Assembly (NCBI RefSeq): GCF_004362045.1
Contig: NZ_SNWX01000011.1
Location: 23,791-87,790 of the forward strand
Reading direction: 5' to 3'
Origin: Halanaerobium saccharolyticum
GTDB taxonomy: Bacteria > Bacillota > Halanaerobiia > Halanaerobiales > Halanaerobiaceae
Length of the DNA: 64,000 nucleotides
Position 1 is the stretch's first letter. Every line of letters begins with the position of its first letter. Positions 26,296 through 34,855 of the stretch are shown in pieces. Made by a program: the position numbers and the translations under genes. The notes beneath the pieces are model-generated. The model was not told the origin of the DNA, did no database searches, and saw nothing but the letters and a program-made list of their open reading frames with translations.

Positions 26296-27822
26296 ATGTA
26301 TTCATATTTGTACTCAGCTGTTATACATGGAGTAAAAGCAGAAATGGTGAAGGTAGAAGTAGATATCTCCAGAGGTTTACCAGGTTTTAATATTGTTGGA
26401 CTGGCAGGAAAAACTGTTCGAGAATCGGCGAAAAGAGTTCGATCAGCTATCATAAATTCTGGCTTTGAATGGCCAGTTAAAAAAATCACTGTAAATCTGG
26501 CTCCAGGTAATATTAATAAATATGGTTCTCATTTTGATCTTGCAATTGCAGCTGTCTTACTCGAATGTTCCGGGCAAATTAAGATTAAGAATAAAAACAA
26601 AAGATTTTTTGCCGGAGAATTAAATTTAAATGGTAACCTCAATCATGTAAAAGGAGTTCTCTCCATGCTGCTGGCAGCTGGAGAAAATAATTATCTGGAA
26701 GCCGTACTGCCGGCTGCTAATCAAAAAGAATCCTATTTAGTAAAAAATTTAAATTCATATTTAATAAAACATTTAAGGGAACTTGATAATTTAGAAAATA
26801 GCACTGCGGCAGTCAGTAATAATTTTAACTTTAATAAACAAGCAGCTTTGAATTATCCAGATCTCAGCGAAATTAGAGGTCAAAAAAATGCAAAAAAAGC
26901 ACTAGTAACTGCAGCCGCCGGAGGTCACAACCTCCTATTGATTGGCCCCCCGGGTTGTGGTAAAACAGTACTGGCAGAGTCGATAGTTAAACTGCTGGCA
27001 CCTTTAAATAAAAAAGAATTACTGGAGACTGCTTCAATTTACAGTATCAATAATAATTTAGAAGAACTAAATCTTAAAATGAAATATCGACCCTTTGTGG
27101 CTCCTCATCACTCGATTACTTCTGCTGCTTTAATTGGAGGAGGTCAGATACCCGTGCCTGGAGAAATATCTCTGGCCCATAACGGTGTACTTTTTTTAGA
27201 TGAACTGCCGGAATTTAAAAATAGTGTCCTGGCAAATTTGAGAGAGCCTCTGGAAAGAAAAAAAATTAAAATTGTTCGTCAGCAGGGTAGTTATTATTTT
27301 CCGGCAAATTTTCAATTTCTGGCCGCAATGAATCCCTGCCCCTGTGGTTTTGCAGGTGTTCAAGATAGGAAATGTAAGTGTTCGGAGCGAGATATTGTTC
27401 GTTACCAGCAAAAACTATCGGGACCTTTAAAAGATAGAATTGATCTGCAGATTGAGGTTTTGCCTTTAAAAAAAGATGAAATATTATTAAAGGAATCTAC
27501 AGCTAAAAATGTTAACTATAGTGAACAGATAAAAAAAGCCCGCAAAATGCAGGCTGAAAGGTACCAAAATGCGAAAATCAAAAATAATTCTGAACTGCAG
27601 TTAAAAGATATAGAAAAATACTGTCAGCTGGGTAGCAACAGCGATAAAGTCCTTAGTCAGACCTATCAACGTCTTCAATTAAGTGTCAGAGGTTATATTA
27701 GGCTGATGCGGGTTGCCCGGACAATTGCTGATTTAAATAATAACCCTCAGATTAAAAAATCTGACTTAATAGAAGCAGTGGACTTTCGCTGGTATGCAGA
27801 AAAATCAGAAATGCTTCTTTAG
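26296..27822 (+). CDS. comM: YifB/ComM-family magnesium-chelatase-like AAA+ ATPase
   Basis: Hexameric AAA+ helicase-like ATPase that in transformable bacteria promotes branch migration during recombination. The N-terminal ChlI domain contains EVDISRGLPGFNIVGLAG. The AAA+ core has Walker A GPPGCGKTVLAES and Walker B GVLFLDELPEF. A cysteine-containing insert (MNPCPCGFAG and CKCSERDIVRYQ) and the C-terminal SVRGYIRLMRVARTIADL are all typical. Length 508 is normal. The 3' end overlaps the convergent queT-like gene by 18 bp. Confidence 0.94.
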   Translation: MYSYLYSAVIHGVKAEMVKVEVDISRGLPGFNIVGLAGKTVRESAKRVRSAIINSGFEWPVKKITVNLAPGNINKYGSHFDLAIAAVLLECSGQIKIKNKNKRFFAGELNLNGNLNHVKGVLSMLLAAGENNYLEAVLPAANQKESYLVKNLNSYLIKHLRELDNLENSTAAVSNNFNFNKQAALNYPDLSEIRGQKNAKKALVTAAAGGHNLLLIGPPGCGKTVLAESIVKLLAPLNKKELLETASIYSINNNLEELNLKMKYRPFVAPHHSITSAALIGGGQIPVPGEISLAHNGVLFLDELPEFKNSVLANLREPLERKKIKIVRQQGSYYFPANFQFLAAMNPCPCGFAGVQDRKCKCSERDIVRYQQKLSGPLKDRIDLQIEVLPLKKDEILLKESTAKNVNYSEQIKKARKMQAERYQNAKIKNNSELQLKDIEKYCQLGSNSDKVLSQTYQRLQLSVRGYIRLMRVARTIADLNNNPQIKKSDLIEAVDFRWYAEKSEMLL

Positions 27823-28251
27823 ATATTTAATTAAGGGTACACCCAGGATTAAAACAACTGCTGCTTCACTTAATCCAATTTGAATAACGCTTAACCAGTA
27901 CGGAAGACCAAATAAAACATGCAGATAAATACTGATTAAAAAAGCATTGAACAAAATTGGACTTAAATAAGCTAAAATATTATCCCGATTTTTATATGTC
28001 ACATAGGCAGCTAATAAAGTAACCAGACTACCGCCAACAATATCTACTAAACCCAGTCCACCTATAATATTAGCCAGCAGTACACCTAAAAATAAAGCCG
28101 GTATGGCTTCTGGAAATAATATTGGAAGAACCGTCAGTGCTTCTGCAGCTCTAAATTGAATTGGGCCAAAACTTACAGGAGCCAGAAAATATGTAATAAC
28201 AACATATAAGGCAGTAATTGCAGCACCTCTGGCTAATTTTTTTGTATCCAT
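27805..28251 (-). CDS. QueT-family ECF transporter substrate-binding component
   Basis: A 148-residue integral membrane protein with about five hydrophobic segments, matching the S component of energy-coupling factor transporters of the QueT family (predicted queuosine-precursor uptake). The characteristic N-terminus is ARGAAITALYVVITYFLAPV followed by FGPIQFRAAEALTVLPIL. No preQ1 riboswitch is visible upstream, so the substrate remains a family-based prediction. GAAAGGAG precedes ATG 28251. It is 119 nt downstream of rnhB and overlaps comM tail to tail. Confidence 0.8.
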   Translation of the reverse strand: MDTKKLARGAAITALYVVITYFLAPVSFGPIQFRAAEALTVLPILFPEAIPALFLGVLLANIIGGLGLVDIVGGSLVTLLAAYVTYKNRDNILAYLSPILFNAFLISIYLHVLFGLPYWLSVIQIGLSEAAVVLILGVPLIKYLKKHF

Positions 28252-28370
28252 TTTCTATTCTCCTTTCTTAATCATATAAGGGGTAAATTTTAAATGAAAC
28301 AAAACTGTTCAATAAATTGATTTTTGGAATTTCAAACTTAAATTGAATTATCTTTCAGAAAAAGCTATAG

Positions 28371-29180
28371 TCATTCTGGAACTCTGCCAAATGATTTGCG
28401 GTGAATTGGAGAGGAACCATGCTTTTCCAGAGCCGCTATATGCTCTGCAGTTCCATATCCTTTATTTGACTTAAAATTATATTGAGGAAATTTTTCAGCA
28501 TATTTAAAAATAATATTATCTCTTGTTACTTTAGCAATTATAGAAGCTGCAGCAATAGCATTAACATCCGCATCTCCATCAATTATTGATCTTTGTTCAA
28601 CAGTTAAATCCGGAATAACGGCATTACCATCAACCAGTAAAATATCTGGATTACTTTCTAATTCAGGCAATAAATCTTTAACTGCTCTTTTCATGGCGAC
28701 AAAAGTAGCTTCCCGGATATTATATTTATCTATTTCACCACTTGAAGCCTGACCGACTCCTACCTTTGCCTTTGCTTGAATTTGAGCAAATAAGTTTTCT
28801 CTTTTCTGACGCGATAGTTTTTTAGAATCGTCAAGGCCATAAATTTTAACTTCAGGATTCAGCACAACAGCAGCAGCTACTACAGGTCCAGCCAGAGGAC
28901 CTCTACCTGCTTCATCCAGACCAACTATCATCTGATAACCATTTGCCTGCAGCTCAGCTTCAACTTCATTCATTTTATTCCACTTTTCTATCACAGCTTT
29001 CTTTTTTGTAATTTTCCGCTCCAGTCGGGCTGCGATTTTTTGAACACCCTTACGTGAGTCCTGATTTAAAATTTTAATTATCGCCGGCAGCTGCTTATCT
29101 ATTTCCAGCTCAGAAGTAAATGACTTAACTTCTTTAATAGTCAGCTGAGAAAAATTCGGTAAGTTTAAGTTCTTATTCAT
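28371..29180 (-). CDS. rnhB: Ribonuclease HII
   Basis: Removes ribonucleotides from DNA and RNA-DNA hybrids. Catalytic acids are visible in VGLDEAGRGPLAGPVVAA (Asp, Glu), ILLVDGNAV (Asp) and DGDADVNAIAAASIIAKVTR. The lysine pair region DDSKKLSRQKRENLF is typical. At 269 residues it carries an N-terminal extension of about 85 residues before the RNase H fold, as in B. subtilis RnhB. The ATG at 29180 overlaps the 3' end of rbgA by 8 nt. Confidence 0.95.
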   Translation of the reverse strand: MNKNLNLPNFSQLTIKEVKSFTSELEIDKQLPAIIKILNQDSRKGVQKIAARLERKITKKKAVIEKWNKMNEVEAELQANGYQMIVGLDEAGRGPLAGPVVAAAVVLNPEVKIYGLDDSKKLSRQKRENLFAQIQAKAKVGVGQASSGEIDKYNIREATFVAMKRAVKDLLPELESNPDILLVDGNAVIPDLTVEQRSIIDGDADVNAIAAASIIAKVTRDNIIFKYAEKFPQYNFKSNKGYGTAEHIAALEKHGSSPIHRKSFGRVPE

Positions 29181-30054
29181 CTTGATTTTCCACCTTTAAT
29201 TTAGCTGCCTCTGCTGGTTTTTCCAGAGTTATTTCACCCAGCTTACCATCACGAAAATCATTGATTATTATTCCCGCTGCCCGGTTGCGATCTACCCTGC
29301 CACCTGTCATCAAGCAGCCTCTTTTACGACCAATATCAGCAAGGATATCATACGGATGGGCTTCTAAGAAATCAAGGTCATAAGCAACTAGCAAAATTTT
29401 CTCATCAATATTTAATATAAATTGGATTAATTTATAGGCAGCAAGTTCAAAATCAAAAATATCATTATCAACAGCACCTGTTAATGCTAATTTATAGGCC
29501 ATATCTTCATTCGAAAATTTAGGCCATAAAATTCCCGGTGTATCAAGCAATCTTATCTTTTTACTTACATTAACCCACTGTCTGCCTCTGGTTACTCCTG
29601 GTTTATTACCAATAGTAGTGATATTAGAACCGGCTAGCAGATTAATCAGAGCAGATTTACCAACATTGGGAATACCAATAATCATTGCCCGCAGTCGACG
29701 GGGGTTTCTTCCTTTTTTAGCCAGTTTAGCAGCAATCTGATCATAAGTATTGTTTAAAATACTTTTCAATTCACTAACTCCCTCTCCAGTCAGAGAATTG
29801 AGCAGCACTGCATCCTCATCTGTTTCATTTTCAAAGTAGCTTATCCACTTTTTATTATATTTCGGGTCAGCCAGATCTTTTTTGTTTAAAACAGTCACCT
29901 TGACCTGCTCATTAATTAATTTTCTGAGATCAGGATTCTGACTGCTTAAGGGCACTCTTGCATCAGCAACCTCAATTACAATATCGACTAATTTTAAGTC
30001 TTCCTTTAATATTCTCTTTGCTTTGGCCATATGGCCGGGATACCACTGTATCAT
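29173..30054 (-). CDS. rbgA: Ribosome biogenesis GTPase RbgA (YlqF)
   Basis: Circularly permuted GTPase needed for late 50S assembly. The permuted order is visible: G4 motif LNKKDLAD (about residue 75) comes before G1 IGIPNVGKSALINLL (about residue 127) and G3 LLDTPGILWP. The N-terminus MIQWYPGHMAKAKR is highly typical of YlqF. Length 293 is normal. AAGGAG precedes the ATG. The position between rplS and rnhB matches B. subtilis; a terminator separates it from rplS. Confidence 0.95.
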   Translation of the reverse strand: MIQWYPGHMAKAKRILKEDLKLVDIVIEVADARVPLSSQNPDLRKLINEQVKVTVLNKKDLADPKYNKKWISYFENETDEDAVLLNSLTGEGVSELKSILNNTYDQIAAKLAKKGRNPRRLRAMIIGIPNVGKSALINLLAGSNITTIGNKPGVTRGRQWVNVSKKIRLLDTPGILWPKFSNEDMAYKLALTGAVDNDIFDFELAAYKLIQFILNIDEKILLVAYDLDFLEAHPYDILADIGRKRGCLMTGGRVDRNRAAGIIINDFRDGKLGEITLEKPAEAAKLKVENQDE

Positions 30055-30119
30055 TATAAAAACTCCTTAAAACTTTTTTCTGGATCATATTTTATTTAAA
30101 TAATAATATATTTAAATAT

Positions 30120-30148
30120 TGAAAAAAGGTGGAGAAAGTCCCCACCTT
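30120..30148 (-). terminator. Intrinsic terminator after rplS
   Basis: AAGGTGGGGA and TCTCCACCTT pair over 10 bp (one G-U) with a 3-nt loop, followed by six T on the minus strand. It lies 13 nt past the rplS stop and ends the rpsP-to-rplS unit before rbgA. Confidence 0.88.
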
Positions 30149-30160
30149 AAAATCAAATAA

Positions 30161-30514
30161 TTATTTTCTTTCTTCTCTTTTCTCTTTAATTCTGGAAGCC
30201 TTACCTCTTCTATCCCGCAGATAATAAAGGCGAGATCTTCTCACATCACCACGGCGTACTACAGTAATTGTATCTAACTTTGAAGTATGTAGTGGGAAAG
30301 TTCTTTCCACACCTACACCGTGAGCAATTTTACGAATAGTGAAGGTTTCGCTTAAACCACCACCATTTCTTCTAATTACAACACCTCTAAATGGCTGCAG
30401 TCTTTCTTTTCCACCTTCGGAAATTAAAACCTTAAGATCTAATGTATCTCCAACAGCAAACTCGGGAATATCATCACGAATTTGTTCTTTTTCTATTTCA
30501 TTGATAATGTTCAT
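30161..30514 (-). CDS. rplS: 50S ribosomal protein L19
   Basis: Large-subunit protein at the subunit interface. The core [20 protein letters not shown], then [20 protein letters not shown] and [18 protein letters not shown], is the standard L19 sequence. The basic C-terminus [16 protein letters not shown] is typical. Length is 117. GAGGAGG precedes ATG 30514. It follows the SPOUT methyltransferase gene by 30 nt; in many Firmicutes it follows trmD directly. Confidence 0.97.
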   Translation of the reverse strand: MNIINEIEKEQIRDDIPEFAVGDTLDLKVLISEGGKERLQPFRGVVIRRNGGGLSETFTIRKIAHGVGVERTFPLHTSKLDTITVVRRGDVRRSRLYYLRDRRGKASRIKEKREERK

Positions 30515-30544
30515 CTATAAACCTCCTCTCAAAAAAATTTAAAT

Positions 30545-31129
30545 TTATGCTTCCCACCAGGGATCAGATAACAAACGGTCCATAATTATTGAAGCAGCAC
30601 TTCTAACTGACAGATGATTAAAATCTCCTCTACCCCAGATTGGATAGAGCATATAATCACAGTCTGCAATCATCTCTTTGGTCAATCCATAACCTGTTCC
30701 ATAGATAATCAAAAAGGGACGATCGATTTGCTGCAATTCTTTTCGCATATTTTTATAAGATATAGTATTTGGATATTCGCGGGCATCAGTAGCTATTAAC
30801 AGTGGTTTTTGACCGGTCTCTTCTTCTATTTTACTTTTAACTTCCTCTAATTCAGAGGCGATTTCAAGTACAGAAAAGGCCTGATGCCGATTATAAACAT
30901 AATCTGCACCCCTACCACCTGTCCAGTAATCCCTTACTCTCTCTACTAATTCCTGCTGTGATTTTAAATTATTTATTATATAGTATTTTTTAATATCATA
31001 GGTCTTTGCAGCTCTTGCTATATCATGTAAATCATAATTTGTTACAGTTGTTGTAATAACTTCGCCCAGTTTATTATAGATAGGATTATGGACTAATCCA
31101 AGATAAACATCTGCCTCAATTTTACTCAT
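30545..31129 (-). CDS. SPOUT-class RNA methyltransferase (TM1570-like)
   Basis: A 194-residue protein of the Methyltrn_RNA_4 / DUF2168 type, placed between trmD and rplS as in Thermotoga and many clostridia. Visible family segments are [39 protein letters not shown] and the knot-forming C-terminal [20 protein letters not shown] followed by [20 protein letters not shown]. These suggest a SAM-dependent trefoil-knot methyltransferase. The target RNA is unknown to me. ATG 31129 is served by AAGGGTG and overlaps trmD by 8 nt; an in-frame GTG at 31138 is less likely. Confidence 0.82.
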   Translation of the reverse strand: MSKIEADVYLGLVHNPIYNKLGEVITTTVTNYDLHDIARAAKTYDIKKYYIINNLKSQQELVERVRDYWTGGRGADYVYNRHQAFSVLEIASELEEVKSKIEEETGQKPLLIATDAREYPNTISYKNMRKELQQIDRPFLIIYGTGYGLTKEMIADCDYMLYPIWGRGDFNHLSVRSAASIIMDRLLSDPWWEA

Positions 31130-31874
31130 CAACTTCACCCTTTAGTTCCAGCTTTATTTCTTTAAGTAATTCTTTTTCTTGATCACTAAGTTTTTTATCT
31201 TCCAGCAGATCTTTTCTTCTTAAAAAAGTCCTTCTTAAAGACTCTTTTTTTCGCCAGCGTTCAATTAACTGATGATTACCGCTAAGTAAAACATCAGGAA
31301 CTTTAAGACCATTATATTTCTGGGGTCTGGTATAATGAGGATGTTCTAAAAGACCATTATAAAATGAGTCTTTTTTAGAAGAGTCTTCAGCACCCAGAAC
31401 ACCACTTAAGAGTCTGGATATTGAGTCAACAAGCACCATTGCTGGTAATTCTCCACCGGTAAGTACATAATCACCAATAGAAATTTCCTGATCTACAATA
31501 GTATCTCTTACTCGCTCATCCACACCTTCATAACGACCACAAATTATTGTTAAACCTTGTTCCTGACTCAAATCTTTTACTAAATCCTGAGTTAATTCCT
31601 CACCCTGAGGACTCATCAGAATTGTTTTTGATTCAGTGCCTCTTTTATTTTGAGTATGCTGCCAGGCCTTAAAGATCGGTTCAGCCTTCATCACCATTCC
31701 AGCTCCTCCACCATATGGAGGTTCATCTGTTGTATGATGTTTATCATCAGCAAAATCACGGATGTTAACTGTTTTAATATCTATCAAATCTTTTTCTCTG
31801 GCTATTTTTAAAATACTCTCACTAAAAGGTCCCTCAAACATTTCGGGAAAAAGAGTTAAAATATCAAAAAACAT
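31122..31874 (-). CDS. trmD: tRNA (guanine-N1-)-methyltransferase
   Basis: Makes m1G37 in tRNAs, which prevents frameshifting. The knotted SAM site shows [33 protein letters not shown] and [20 protein letters not shown]. The C-terminal domain contains [20 protein letters not shown]. Length 250 is typical. ATG 31874 has TAGGAG upstream. It is 11 nt downstream of rimM in the conserved rpsP-rimM-trmD-rplS operon. Confidence 0.97.
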   Translation of the reverse strand: MFFDILTLFPEMFEGPFSESILKIAREKDLIDIKTVNIRDFADDKHHTTDEPPYGGGAGMVMKAEPIFKAWQHTQNKRGTESKTILMSPQGEELTQDLVKDLSQEQGLTIICGRYEGVDERVRDTIVDQEISIGDYVLTGGELPAMVLVDSISRLLSGVLGAEDSSKKDSFYNGLLEHPHYTRPQKYNGLKVPDVLLSGNHQLIERWRKKESLRRTFLRRKDLLEDKKLSDQEKELLKEIKLELKGEVDE

Positions 31875-31885
31875 AAATTCAGCTC

Positions 31886-32398
31886 CTAAAGATCTAAGAT
31901 TCCCGGAATTGGGTCTACAATAATTTTTTGGTTCTCAAGATCAATTTCTAAAATCATATCACGACTGGCAGGCAGCATATATTCTTTTTCCTGGCCCTGA
32001 ACCAGAAAAATATCTGTGCCTGAAGTATCAACTACATCTATTAATTTTCCCAGATATCTGCCAGATTCTAAATAAACCTCACAGTCTATCAGATCACTGA
32101 CATAAAAGTTGTCTTCTGGAAGTAAATATTTTTCAGACTCATCAATTAAGATCTGATAATTTTTAAGTTCCTCTGCTTCATCAATAGAATTAACAGCAAA
32201 AAACTTAATTATTATAAATTGTTTGTGGAATCGAATATATTCAATTTCCAGCTCTTTAAAATCGTCATCTCTTTTTAGATAAACAGTATCAATATCTAAA
32301 AAGCGCTCAGGGATATCAGTTGTGGCTTTAACTCTAACCTCACCTTTATTCCCCTGAAAACGAGTTATTACTCCAATTTCTAAATAATTATCACTCAA
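31886..32398 (-). CDS. rimM: 16S rRNA processing / 30S assembly protein RimM
   Basis: Assembly factor that binds S19 during 30S head maturation. The N-terminal domain has [19 protein letters not shown]. The PRC-barrel domain is about residues 95-170 with [22 protein letters not shown] sequence, [15 protein letters not shown] and [10 protein letters not shown] at the end. Length is 170. The start is TTG at 32398 with GGTGAAATAA just upstream; no ATG is suitable. It lies between khpA and trmD. Confidence 0.94.
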   Translation of the reverse strand: MSDNYLEIGVITRFQGNKGEVRVKATTDIPERFLDIDTVYLKRDDDFKELEIEYIRFHKQFIIIKFFAVNSIDEAEELKNYQILIDESEKYLLPEDNFYVSDLIDCEVYLESGRYLGKLIDVVDTSGTDIFLVQGQEKEYMLPASRDMILEIDLENQKIIVDPIPGILDL

Positions 32399-32419
32399 TT
32401 ATTTCACCAGCCTGAAAAA

Positions 32420-32647
32420 TTATTTAATATCAACCTTTACATTTGTTCCTTCTTTTGCTGCTGCAGCATTAACAACGGTTCTAATAGCTTTTGCTATCCG
32501 GCCTCTTTTACCAATGACCTTACCCATATCCTCATCTGCAACAGAAAGCTCGACAGTAATAGAATTATTATTTTCAACTCTATTAACCGAAACTTCAGAA
32601 GGATTGTCTACAATAGATTCGGCAATAAATTTTATCAGTTCTTCCAT
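32420..32647 (-). CDS. khpA: KH-domain RNA-binding protein KhpA (YlqC)
   Basis: A 75-residue single KH-domain protein. The RNA-binding loop is VIGKRGRIAKAIRTVVNAAA, a GKxG-type GXXG loop, and the sequence ends GTNVKVDIK. KhpA forms a small RNA chaperone with KhpB in Gram-positive bacteria. AGGAGG precedes the ATG. It lies between rpsP and rimM, the standard position of ylqC. Confidence 0.93.
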   Translation of the reverse strand: MEELIKFIAESIVDNPSEVSVNRVENNNSITVELSVADEDMGKVIGKRGRIAKAIRTVVNAAAAKEGTNVKVDIK

Positions 32648-32666
32648 GGAGAAAACCTCCTTTTAA

Positions 32667-32930
32667 TTACTCATTACCGTGGTACTTAGCCATAACACCT
32701 GACTTTTTTAATAAAGTCTTAACTGTATCTGAAGGTTTTGCACCATTATTTAACCACTTGAGTGCTTTTTCTTCGTCAATATTGTATGTTTCTGGCTCAG
32801 TTGTAGGATCATAAAAACCTAATTCTTCAACAAAGTAGCCCTGAGGAGCTCTCTTTGAATCAGAAACAATAACTCTGTATGATGCATTACGCTTACTTCC
32901 AATTCTTTTTAAACGAATCTTAACTGCCAT
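32667..32930 (-). CDS. rpsP: 30S ribosomal protein S16
   Basis: Small-subunit ribosomal protein of 87 residues. MAVKIRLKRIGSKRNASYR and RVIVSDSKRAPQGYFVEELG are the S16 signature, followed by the WLNNGAKPSDTV region. GGAGGGAGGTG lies upstream of ATG 32930. It should be co-transcribed with ffh, but an IS element begins 53 bp upstream, so expression must now come from a promoter in or near the IS end. Confidence 0.97.
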   Translation of the reverse strand: MAVKIRLKRIGSKRNASYRVIVSDSKRAPQGYFVEELGFYDPTTEPETYNIDEEKALKWLNNGAKPSDTVKTLLKKSGVMAKYHGNE

Positions 32931-32974
32931 CTATCAAACACCTCCCTCCATTGATAATAAAAGTTGTAAACTAT

Positions 32975-32982
32975 ATTTTAAT
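32975..32982. repeat. Left 8-bp target site duplication of the IS
   Basis: ATTTTAAT directly abuts the left inverted repeat. The identical copy at 34853-34860 abuts the right one and includes the ffh stop codon (TAA on the minus strand, 34856-34858). Confidence 0.85.
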
Positions 32983-33002
32983 GATTGCACTGCGAAAAGT
33001 CT

Positions 33003-33032
33003 AAAATAGTTTAAAACGAACCTAATTTACAA
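33003..33032 (-). promoter_or_regulatory. Possible outward promoter in the IS left end
   Basis: On the minus strand, TTGTAA (33027-33032) and TATTTT (33003-33008) are 18 bp apart and point out of the element toward rpsP. Each hexamer matches consensus at four of six positions, so this is only a candidate. Some source of transcription is needed here because rpsP, rimM, trmD and rplS would otherwise depend on read-through of the IS. Confidence 0.35.
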
Positions 33033-33121
33033 AAATATTACTAAAACAAAGCCTTTAAACCTGGGCATCCATGCTTAAATATGATATAATTAAAGTATCA
33101 TAAAGCTATGGAGTGATAATC

Positions 33122-34705
33122 GTGTTTAAACCCTTTGAAGAAGATGAAAACGTTGCTTTTGGTGATTTTGACTTCAATTTACCTCAGAGTCTGGTCGAAG
33201 AACTTGAACAGGGCTGGGCTGGTAAATTTAAAACACATATTTTTGATAATATTGATGAATATAAATTTGCCGACATGTATTCTGAAGATAATGGTAGGCC
33301 AAACTTTCCTGTTAAAATTATCGTTTCACTGGAAATACTAAAACATCTTTTTGATATCAGTGATAAAGAACTCTTAGAGTCATTTCACTGTGATATCCGC
33401 TTTATGAAGGCGGTTGGCTTAAAAAGAGCGGGACAATTAACACTTGGTTTAAGGACTATCTATGATTTTAGAGAAAATCTGGTTGACTACATGAATGAAA
33501 CAGGTGAAAATCCTTTGGATGAAATTTTTGATGAACTGCTGGCTGAATTTATTGCAGCTGCAGATCTCGATACTGATATTCAGCGTATGGATTCCACTAT
33601 GGTAAAGGCTAATATAAAGCATCTTTCCAGGATTCAGTTAATGCGTAAGGTTTTCGAGAATTTTGTTAGAGAGTTATCCGATTCTCAAAAAAATAGAATT
33701 CATAAAAATATTCTTCAGATTCTTGATGACAACTTTTCTGAGTATTTAAGTAACCATGATAAAGAAGATATATTAAATAATCTTCTCGGTAAATTAAATT
33801 CTGTTAAAGATCTATTCAAAAATGATGAAAGTATCAATGATACTAAAGTCTATCACCACCTCGTCAGAGTTGTAGAAGAACAGTCAATAGAAACTGCCTC
33901 TCAGCTTAAAGCAAAAGATGATGCTGATATAGAATCTTCAAGTCTGCAAAATCCAAATGATGAAGATGCGACATTTCGTAAAAAGGGTATGAAATCTCAT
34001 CAGGGATACTCCTGTAATATTAGTGAGACAGCATCTCCTGATAATTCTGTTCAAATGATTATCGATGTATCTGTAGAACCCAACATTAACAGTGATGTTA
34101 ATTTTTTAAATGATAGACTGGAAGAAATTAATATTAAAGCTCCGGTTAATAAACTTGTTGTTGATGGAGCTTATTACGGATCTGATACTGTTAATTCAGC
34201 TTCAAAAACTGATACTGAAATTATTCCAACTGAACTGACCGGTAGCAACCCCAAATATTCTACTGCTGGATTTACTCTTTCTAAAAAGCAGGGAGTCATC
34301 TCCTGTCCTATGGGTAAAGTACCAGATAAAGATAAATATCTAGAAAACAGCGATACCTATGCGGCCTGGTTTGAAAAAGAGGACTGTGAAGAATGTGAAT
34401 TTAGATCAGAGTGTCCTGTTAATGAACAGAAAAAATCAATGACTGTTCGTTTTACTCAAACAAGGCATGACAGAGATAAACTCAGAGCTAAACTGGCCGG
34501 TGAAGAATATCAAGAAATCAAAAATTCAAGAGCTGCAGTTGAAGGCACCTTTTCTGCCCTGAAAAGATCACAGGGTCTTGATAAATTCAAAGTAACAGGA
34601 CTGGTTAAAGCTAAATGCAGCAGTCTGTATAAAATGATCGGCTACAACTTAAAACAGCTGGTCAGGGCATTGAAAATGGAATCAAAACAGGAAGTCTGCA
34701 CCTAA
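33122..34705 (+). CDS. IS1182 family DDE transposase
   Basis: Complete transposase of about 527 residues. The N-terminal DUF772-type DNA-binding region includes FPVKIIVSLEILKHLFDISD and FHCDIRFMKAVGL. The catalytic triad is suggested by DIQRMDSTMVKAN (first Asp), LVVDGAYYGSD (second Asp) and AAVEGTFSALKRSQG (Glu). A cysteine cluster, CEECEFRSECPVN, lies between the second Asp and the Glu, as in IS1182 members. The start is taken as GTG 33122 with GGAG 8 nt upstream; GTG 33113 is an in-frame alternative. No frameshift or stop is seen, so the enzyme may be active. Confidence 0.9.
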   Translation: MFKPFEEDENVAFGDFDFNLPQSLVEELEQGWAGKFKTHIFDNIDEYKFADMYSEDNGRPNFPVKIIVSLEILKHLFDISDKELLESFHCDIRFMKAVGLKRAGQLTLGLRTIYDFRENLVDYMNETGENPLDEIFDELLAEFIAAADLDTDIQRMDSTMVKANIKHLSRIQLMRKVFENFVRELSDSQKNRIHKNILQILDDNFSEYLSNHDKEDILNNLLGKLNSVKDLFKNDESINDTKVYHHLVRVVEEQSIETASQLKAKDDADIESSSLQNPNDEDATFRKKGMKSHQGYSCNISETASPDNSVQMIIDVSVEPNINSDVNFLNDRLEEINIKAPVNKLVVDGAYYGSDTVNSASKTDTEIIPTELTGSNPKYSTAGFTLSKKQGVISCPMGKVPDKDKYLENSDTYAAWFEKEDCEECEFRSECPVNEQKKSMTVRFTQTRHDRDKLRAKLAGEEYQEIKNSRAAVEGTFSALKRSQGLDKFKVTGLVKAKCSSLYKMIGYNLKQLVRALKMESKQEVCT

Positions 34706-34855
34706 AAGGTGCACTCCAGGGTCAAATATATGCTTTTAAGATAATATCTTTTCAGATATCATCAGATATCACCGGACAAATGTCCTAATACCAATATTTA
34801 ATTTTTAAGATTTTTATTTTTTGAATTATTTTAGACTTTTCGCAGTGCAATCATT

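Larger units (their letters stand above)
32983..34852 (+). mobile_element. IS1182-type insertion sequence, intact
   Basis: A 1,870-bp element with perfect 26-bp terminal inverted repeats (32983-33008 and 34827-34852; each outer end begins GATTGCACTGCGAAAAGTCT). It is flanked by identical 8-bp direct repeats ATTTTAAT at 32975-32982 and 34853-34860, consistent with a target duplication. It carries one transposase gene on the plus strand, opposite to the host operon. After the transposase, 34706-34826 contains short hairpins (TGCACCT/AGGTGCA, GGACA/TGTCC) and two GATATC palindromes. Perfect ends and duplication suggest recent insertion. The IS1182 family call is from the transposase type. Confidence 0.9.

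Noticed and set aside
28252..28370. A preQ1 riboswitch ahead of the QueT-like gene
   Set aside because: No C-rich loop/A-rich tail pseudoknot pattern is visible; only AT-rich sequence and a ribosome binding site.
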